A stretch of 34,936 bases of DNA, taken from the NCBI GenBank assembly GCA_003427395.1, contig BFEA01000063.1, positions 3,887,845 to 3,922,780 on the forward strand, in the 5' to 3' direction. The DNA comes from Chara braunii (taxonomy: Eukaryota; Streptophyta; Charophyceae; Charales; Characeae). A program made the position numbers and the translations under genes. Below, in pieces: positions 29,387 through 34,936 of the stretch. Positions within the stretch are counted from its first letter, which is position 1. Every line of letters starts with the position of its first letter. Under the pieces are notes generated by a model. The model was not told the DNA's origin, ran no database searches, and was given only the letters and a program-made list of their open reading frames with translations.

Positions 29387-30420
29387 CCCGGGACCGTCGA
29401 AGAAAGAGGATATAGCGGAGTAAGGAAAGAGGATTCAACGCGCTTCTTAGTAAGAGTGAACGGGTGGAGAGAGGTGAGTCCTAGAGGTGTTGAGGACGGG
29501 CGAATCCGATGGCAGAGTTGGATTCAAAAGTTAGTGCATGGTTTCTGCGATAGGAGCTGCGAGGGGAGGGGATGACTAGATAGCGGCTTTAACTAAGTAA
29601 TGTATCTTTCCGTGTTATAGCGGTAGATACATTCGATTTTGCTCAGCCTAACGACATGGCTTGCGTGAGGCAGGCTACGGGGTTGGAGACTTACCTGTGG
29701 CAGGAGTGTCACACGCGCAATTGGAAGAACGAAAGGGAAGTACGCACCCGGACGTTGTCCAACGGCAGATTCATTCGATTTTTCTCATCCGATCGTAGAG
29801 AGCACGAGCGAGCAGGAATCAAGATGGGGAAAAAGAGCACATAACTGTTTGGCCGAGGAGCTCAGGCAGGGGAATACAGTCGGAAAGTAGTGAATGTTTC
29901 CGTGTTCTAGCGGAAGATTCGTTCGATTATGCGCATCATGTTGGCGGAAGTAACGGGGGGCTAGCCGCGGAGTTGGAAACTTACCTCACGAGCGCGAAGG
30001 CAGACAATGAGACGGTTACTTGTGCTAGCGAACAACAGTAGCGTGAGGGTGCAGCGGGGTCGGGCACTTACCTGTTGGCCAGAACGTCGCTCGCGCTATC
30101 AGTGGAAGATTTGTTCCCTCTCTCACCAAACGCGTGCCCGAACGGTGTGCACCTAACCGTGCTCTGACGAAAGAGTCATTTGAGTTTGTCCATTTGCAGT
30201 GAAAGGAGGGGCATACGTGCTCGATCGTGCCTTGCAAAGTACCTGAGCATACCTGCCAGCTGAGAAGGGGAGGGGCTGAGAAACCGGCCCCGAAGTTGGG
30301 GACTTACCTGCCGTCGAGACTGCTGCTGACCCGACTGGTGGAAGCCAGCCTCTGATTGTGTCGCTGCCACACCGTCGTAGTTGCTGTGGCTTGCGATGGG
30401 GATTGCAAGACACAACATGG
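29387..30420. repeat. LTR C block with clustered ACTTACCTG motifs
   Basis: Motifs at 29689, 30066 and 30302 (all ACTTACCTG) and 29979 (ACTTACCTCA) keep nearly the same spacing as in copy A. 30249 has degraded to CATACCTG where A has GCTTACCTG. The - strand frame at 30176-30418 resembles that at 1832-2119 but is explained by DNA similarity between the LTRs. Confidence 0.55.
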
Positions 30421-30429
30421 TGACTCTCG

Positions 30430-31070
30430 TGGATGCTACGGGGTTGTTGGACTTCTGCTGTGTTGCCCCTAGACTGTTGCTTGCTGTGACGGATTAAAAT
30501 TGTTGTCGGGACTGCCGTTAATAGACTATTGGTGAAGAGACTATTGGTGAGGAGACTATTGTTGAAACATGTGCTGGTGGCGAAGATGTGTTACATAGAT
30601 GAGCCGAGGTTGGGTGAACTGCTGTGGAGATCGGTTGCTACGACCCTCCGCACAACAAGTTGCATCTGTTCCAATTAAGCTCATATTGCTACTACTAGGA
30701 CTGGCTGGCAGGCTGTCACTGTTACGTCTGGATTCTGCACCCTGTTCTGATTCAGAGTAGTGACTTTCATTGTGAACCTGTGGACTGCTGAGCTTCGGGC
30801 TTCTATTGCCATTCTGATTGATTGATCCTTGGATCGTTTTTACGGCTAACAGTCGGGATTGTTACAGCTGCTGCAGGCTGTTTTCAACTTGCTGCAGAGT
30901 GTTTCCGGGTTGCTGCTCCACTGTTATGCAGTCCGCTGCTGGTTTTAGCTGCGTCTTCAGCTACAGCAGGGGCTGAGCTTACTGCAGGCTGCTGTGCTTA
31001 TCTGAGTACGACCGTTCGGGGCAGTGTGACTGTTGATTTGCCACAGGAGGCGAAGGTGTGACCTGGAGGA
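30430..31070. repeat. CTG/TTG-rich stretch, LTR C
   Basis: Closely follows 2130-2720, with a small duplication of GACTATTGGTGA (near 30528-30555) not present in A. Confidence 0.5.
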
Positions 31071-31442
31071 GTGGTCAGCTTATGTGAGGGGATTATTGCT
31101 GCGGTTTGGGAGGTCGTCAGAAGGGGGGAGTTGTTCAAGAGTCTGACTTCGTCTAAGCAAGCGACAGCAATCATTGACCATCATTGCGGGGACCTCAGGT
31201 GATTCAAGGCAACAAGGCCCTCTCCTGGGAGTTGAGCTTGTCCCCTCCTTGTATCTCGAGAGTCTCAAACCCCTCTTTCTGGCTTTCTAAATCTAAGTCT
31301 AGTCTATTGGCTTCGGAGAGGAAGGCGGCAGGCGGGATTGCGACCGGTAATCCGTGCCAAGGCCTCTATGGGAGGTTCGCCCCACCGATTGCGGGAGCTC
31401 TGTCGGAACTCAGGAGGAGTTCTGGAGGCAGGGAACTGAAAG

Positions 31443-31557
31443 GTAATCAGTTTTTTCCCTTCTAAAACCCAGTTATAACCCCTATCTGTATATCTTTCTA
31501 TGTGTTGACTGAATGTATTTCATACATCCCTACTTTGACTTTTTGTTTGACTTTCAG
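31443..31557 (+). other. Predicted intron in LTR C
   Basis: Donor AAAG|GTAATC at 31443 and acceptor TTTGACTTTCAG ending 31557 give a 115-bp intron. Both splice sites are identical to those in copy A. Confidence 0.6.
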
Positions 31558-31706
31558 GACACAAATCATACTAAGTAAAGGAATGTATGGATAATGACAG
31601 TTTCAGTTTTGTTTGTCTGTCTGAAGGCAGATTGTAACAAAGGGTTGCATCAGAGGGAAGGTTGGGAGGAAGACAGTTTTGCTTGCGCTTCAACGAGTCT
31701 TATAGG

Positions 31707-32530
31707 GTCGGCATTGTTTCTAAGATGAATGGCCTGACTGTTGTGTTTTGTTCTGTTTTCTGAAGGGTCAAGCGTTGTTTCTAAGATGAATGACTTGGTT
31801 GTTGTGTTTATTTAATTGTGTCAGGCACTGTTTCTAAGATGAATGGTCTGACTGTTTATTTTGTGGGGTATTGATTGTTTGAACTTTGAGGACCAGACAT
31901 TGTTTCTATAATTAATGGTATGGTCGCTATTTAGTTTTGGTGGTTTCTGAACAGTCTCAGAGATTTGACCCAGAGTACTCTGCCTTTTTTTGTGCTGAGA
32001 GAAAAGGGGTTGAACATTGTTTCTAAAACGAATGGCTCAACTATTTTTTTATTGTTTTATTATAAGGGAGGTTCATGCCAAAAGACTAGACATTGTTTCT
32101 AAGATGAATGGTCTTAGTCTAAGGCCACAAAACTATAATAGAACAAAGCACTAGGATTCTCTATAATTCTATATTTATATATATATATATATATGAGACC
32201 AAGGCTAGTCATACATTGTTTCTAAGATGAATGGTCTGACTATAGCTTTATCACAAATAAAGAGAGTATAACTAAGAGTATAATTGAAGGTAACTTGGGC
32301 AGGCTGAGCATTGTTTATAAGACGAATGGTTCAGTCCTACGCTCACTTTTGCAGATTAAGTTCAGAGAAATATATATAACTTGGTTATTTAAACAGTTCA
32401 AGGCGACTAAGCATTGTTTCTAAGACGAATTGCTTAGTCACACGCCCTAAGAATAGAGAACTAGTTGTGCAACCTGTTCATGTATAAGTAAAGCAAAGGG
32501 TTGGCATTGTTATTAAGACGAATGACTAAA
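31707..32530 (+). repeat. Array of nine to ten covarying hairpins, LTR C
   Basis: Hairpins at 31707-31738, 31766-31800, 31820-31852, 31891-31925, 32009-32041, 32084-32119, 32205-32245, 32302-32336 and 32405-32440, plus a decayed tenth near 32498-32530. The loop is ATTGTTTCTAAGAYGAAT. Against copy A some stems changed on one arm only with pairing kept (GGCTGAGC now faces GGTTCAGTC through G-T pairs), and the ninth is a perfect GACTAAGC/GCTTAGTC. Two have one mismatch. An (AT)n tract lies at 32174-32194. Confidence 0.87.
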
Positions 32531-32819
32531 TTCAATGCCCTATGTAAGGAGGGTATAAATGGTTAAATCATTGAGAGACTATGAACTATTGTTTGCCAAA
32601 GGTAATTTGGGTTGGTGAGAGTATTTTTCTTTATAGTTTGGTTTGCATGTGGCTGAGTGAGATTACTACTTAGTCTGAGTTTCAGTTTGATAGGTAGTTG
32701 CTTTAGTGACTCGACACGTGCGAGAGCGATAGGAGTTAGATTCAGTTCCTGCATTTTCTGTGATGGTTTTTTTTACTTAGATCGATTTTTGTATTTTCTG
32801 AGATCATTTATTATACTTG

Positions 32820-33160
32820 GGCTTGTATAAATCTTGCTAAGCCACTTTCCCTACGGGAGGCACTACCGAAATTTCATCAGATCCAAGGAGTTAGTTAAAA
32901 TTTGACCTTTCAAAGCTCAACCTATCTAAAATTTATATATGACTTAGTAAAAATCTGGGAAGTCTCATTTTTCAAAGGGAGTGATGCCCAAATTTTTGCT
33001 AATTCAAGGAGTGTAACAAAATTGGACTTTGGAAAGTTGAAGACTATTTTTGTTTTCATATATGGACTTATATAGATTCTGAAAATATATTTTTTTAACG
33101 GGAAGCGCTGCCGAAATTTTCTTAGTTTACAGGAGTTAGATTATATTTTGACAGGTAGCG
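32820..33160 (+). repeat. Tandem repeat of about 122 bp, three units, LTR C
   Basis: Cores near 32843, 32965 and 33087, collinear with the three units of copy A. The first keeps CCCTACGGGAGGCACTACCG, the third GGGAAGCGCTGCCG. Confidence 0.65.
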
Positions 33161-33386
33161 ATTCTAGTAATCCACCCTGAATAAGGTAGATTCTGTCGTG
33201 GGTTTACCTTTCGTTGGGCACTGGCTTAGAGGTAGACTTAGGCATAGTTAACTAGCAGGACTTGGTTGAGATCATGATATGAGAATTGTTCCCAAGGAAC
33301 TTATAGGTGTTGTTATGGAGATTGACATGTCTTGTGTTACAGGCCAGCGTGATCGATTTGATTCAGGACTTGGACTAGATTCAGCT

Positions 33387-33455
33387 TGATCCCTTGAGGA
33401 TCATTTTCTGTTATCAACTGATAACAGGTCGGTTGTCGATTCGTCGGTTTACGAC
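33387..33455 (+). other. Three consecutive conserved hairpins, LTR C
   Basis: TGATCC/GGATCA (33387-33403), GTTATCA/TGATAAC (33410-33425) and GTCG/CGAC after it, as in copy A. Confidence 0.6.
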
Positions 33456-34094
33456 TCAGCTCCAATTCACCCTCAATACTCAACCTAAAAGGCTTTAGCC
33501 CTCGTGATTCTATTGTTTTATTAACGTTTCACCCGGACTTTTATTGAATGGTCATTTAACAAAGGTACTGAGTATTTAATTATGGTTGGTTGGACAGAGG
33601 TTGGGGTTTGCATGGCTAAAGCGAGGAGTATGAGTATAGAGATTGGTTGGCGTTGACTTCGTGTAGTGCGTGAACTCTTGCTTGACTCTTTGATGTGATT
33701 GCAGGTATGTTCTGTGGTTCGGATATTCGATTGGACTGTCTGCGATCACATATATATATATGGTTGTGAGGAGTCTCACTGTGATTGTGAGAAGTGATCA
33801 TCACATACATATCCCCCTATATATATATATATGTATATTTATGTTGGGTGTCCGCGTGACCTGAGTGGGTCACGCTTAAAGATAAAAATTAGGGTTGGGG
33901 TCGAGGAAAGAAAGAAAACCCCCTCTACAATGTTGTATGTTTCTCAGGGATTTCTTAGTCGGACGTTTGTCCTGGCCTGAATTTGAGGTCCTTGTCCAGG
34001 ACGTCCCAGGTTGTAGACTCTGCAGGGAAGGAATCGTCCTCTGCGCAGAGCCTATCTGCCCTGCCCGTCGAGACACCTAACCCTGAGGCCAGAA

Positions 34095-34162
34095 ATATCG
34101 TGAGGGCTGAACGGCATGTCCTTCGGCCGTTCAATATTGTAAAGGGCAACCCCTCACGATAT
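34095..34162 (+). other. Two-level hairpin at the insertion target site, LTR C
   Basis: ATATCGTGAGGG (34095-34106) pairs perfectly with CCCTCACGATAT (34151-34162), and GAACGGC (34109-34115) with GCCGTTC (34126-34132) inside it. In A the same hairpin is split: LTR B inserted after GAACGG (6137). B has a diverged version (GTCGTGA/TCACGAC near 13450-13480). Confidence 0.65.
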
Positions 34163-34480
34163 ATTCCTTCAGCCATTCAGTATCGCGAGGCCGAAATTGC
34201 AATTGTCGCGTATGACAAGCATCGCCGTGATGTAGGAAAGGCTCGCAACCGCGCAACTTTATATCAAAGTCTTGCGCGCGACGCTCGCCCATCCTAGTGT
34301 TTAGAGTTATAGGATTAAGTGATTCGTATGTGTACATGTGTGTCCAGAGTCGGTATAGGTCGTTGGTGCCAACCGAAAAGGTTACCCAAGGTTGTGATTT
34401 TGGGATGGGGAGGTCTTCGGCCTATTTTTGCTTTTTAGAGTTATTATAGTTGAACGTTGTAGTCCGTGGCAGCCGTCAAA

Positions 34481-34936
34481 CTATGAAACACCCGGGGACG
34501 CGTCTGCGGGTCCAATCTCAGATGGCGGACGCAGATGGGACCGCGTCCACGGCCGACCTAGTCCGCACCGCGGACCCAATTTTACCAGAATTTTCCTTTA
34601 TTAAATAACAGGTTTAAAAAAAAAAAAGGGGTTGTAGGGAATTTTAAGCCCTATAAACCCTTTTTTTTTTTTTTCGAATCCGACTCTGTTTAGGATTTTT
34701 AAAAACCAAAAACTAAATTCGATTAAAAAATTAAAAAATAAATAAATAAAAAAAAGCTCGATTTTTTTTTTGTCATTTTGTATCATGAGATATTTGGTCT
34801 CTGAGTTCACCTGTATTTTTTTAGAAATGAATTTCTGTTTTTTGCAGGGGTATGAGGTGTTTAAAAAAAATGCAGATGCAAAATTTGAAAATAAATAACG
34901 AAAAAGCTTCAAAAAAAAGGGTTTGATTGATTGTGA
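34481..34936. other. Unrelated sequence interrupting LTR C
   Basis: From CTATGAAACACCCGGGGACG the sequence leaves the LTR. The first 100 bp are GC-rich with repeated GGACGC, GGGTCC and GCGGACCC words in both orientations, the look of a transposon subterminal region. From 34610 it is very AT-rich with long A and T runs; the - strand frame there is low-complexity and not a gene. It may be the left end of another insertion, or a truncation border. Confidence 0.5.

Larger units (their letters stand above)
101..34480 (+). mobile_element. Giant-LTR Ty3/gypsy retrotransposon, degenerate, with nested solo LTR
   Basis: The order is 5' LTR (A), primer binding site, leader, gag, protease, reverse transcriptase, RNase H, integrase, a second Gag-like ORF, noncoding DNA, 3' LTR (C). 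RT before integrase is the Ty3/gypsy order. Copies A and C share the same modules in the same order and look about 90 percent alike by eye, so they are read as the two LTRs of one old insertion. All reading frames carry stops or frameshifts, so the copy cannot move by itself. The right end is missing because C stops at 34480. No clear polypurine tract touches the 3' LTR, which is the weakest point of the reading. The host is probably a charophyte alga; this is inference. Confidence 0.85.
27772..34480 (+). repeat. 3' LTR (copy C), interrupted near its 3' end
   Basis: It begins TGTTGGCGTTAATACCC and is collinear with LTR A through all modules, about 90 percent alike by eye, and then through 34111-34480 with 14321-14692. 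It retains about 606 bp after U6 that A has lost and lacks A's 460-bp insert. It ends abruptly after CCGTCAAA; about 870 bp present in A up to the LTR end are missing here. The stretches not listed separately (27850-28560, 32530-32820, 33460-33740) hold no gene. Confidence 0.87.

Noticed and set aside
34601-34912. - strand ORF of 103 codons near the right end
   Set aside because: Made of Phe/Lys-rich low-complexity sequence from A and T runs; no domain.

Overview
The window looks like nuclear DNA of a plant-lineage eukaryote, most likely a charophyte green alga such as Chara. That organism call rests on my memory of similar retroelement proteins, on plant-like U6 and 25S/28S fragments, and on a tRNA-Asp-type primer binding site; it is an inference. 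There is no host protein gene and no bacterial feature. Almost everything is one very large, old, broken Ty3/gypsy-type LTR retrotransposon lying on the + strand, with a related solo LTR nested inside it.

Layout: (1) bases 1-100 are G-rich left flank. (2) The 5' LTR (copy A) starts at 101 with TGTCGG and is split: 101-6137 and 14321-15561, ending GCGCCCGACA. (3) Between its halves is a complete solo LTR of a diverged sister family (copy B, 6138-14320), with the same TGTCGG...CCGACA ends and a 4-bp ACGG target duplication; it contains a 260-N assembly gap. (4) A primer binding site complementary to the 3' end of tRNA-Asp (15564-15580) and a leader follow. (5) Next come gag, protease, reverse transcriptase, RNase H and integrase (16069-22683), all carrying stops and frameshifts. 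(6) After integrase is a second long ORF (22890-25737) encoding a Gag-like, coiled-coil protein with a decayed zinc knuckle. (7) About 2 kb of noncoding DNA leads to (8) the 3' LTR (copy C, 27772-34480), which is cut by unrelated sequence at 34481 before its end.

The LTRs are the striking part. They are about 7.3 kb (A), 8.2 kb (B) and more than 6.7 kb (C), and they hold an ordered set of RNA-like modules in the same order in all three: a hairpin next to the LTR start; a tRNA-like box A/box B unit; a piece of a cellular RNA (U6 snRNA in A and C, two 28S rRNA pieces in B); a cluster of ACTTACCTG motifs (the U1 5'-end sequence, or antisense 5' splice sites); a CTG/TTG-rich stretch; an intron of about 110-116 bp; an array of 8-10 short hairpins; a 3- or 5-unit tandem repeat of about 122 bp; and a run of conserved hairpins towards the LTR 3' end. 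In the hairpin arrays the loop is nearly constant (ATTGTTTCTAAGAYGAAT in A and C, mostly ATTGTTTCCATGGYGAAT in B) while the stem sequence changes from hairpin to hairpin with pairing kept. This is covariation across about 26 hairpins and is the best candidate here for an undescribed system.

How it may work together (inference): the LTR carries a strong splice donor (15373; the sister copy in B is at 14128), and good acceptors lie just before gag (16042) and before the second ORF (22867). A spliced subgenomic RNA for the second ORF, in the manner of a retroviral env message, is therefore plausible. The LTRs may also give a long, spliced, highly structured noncoding RNA. This copy is dead: gag, pol and ORF2 are all broken and the second integrase catalytic Asp position reads Asn.
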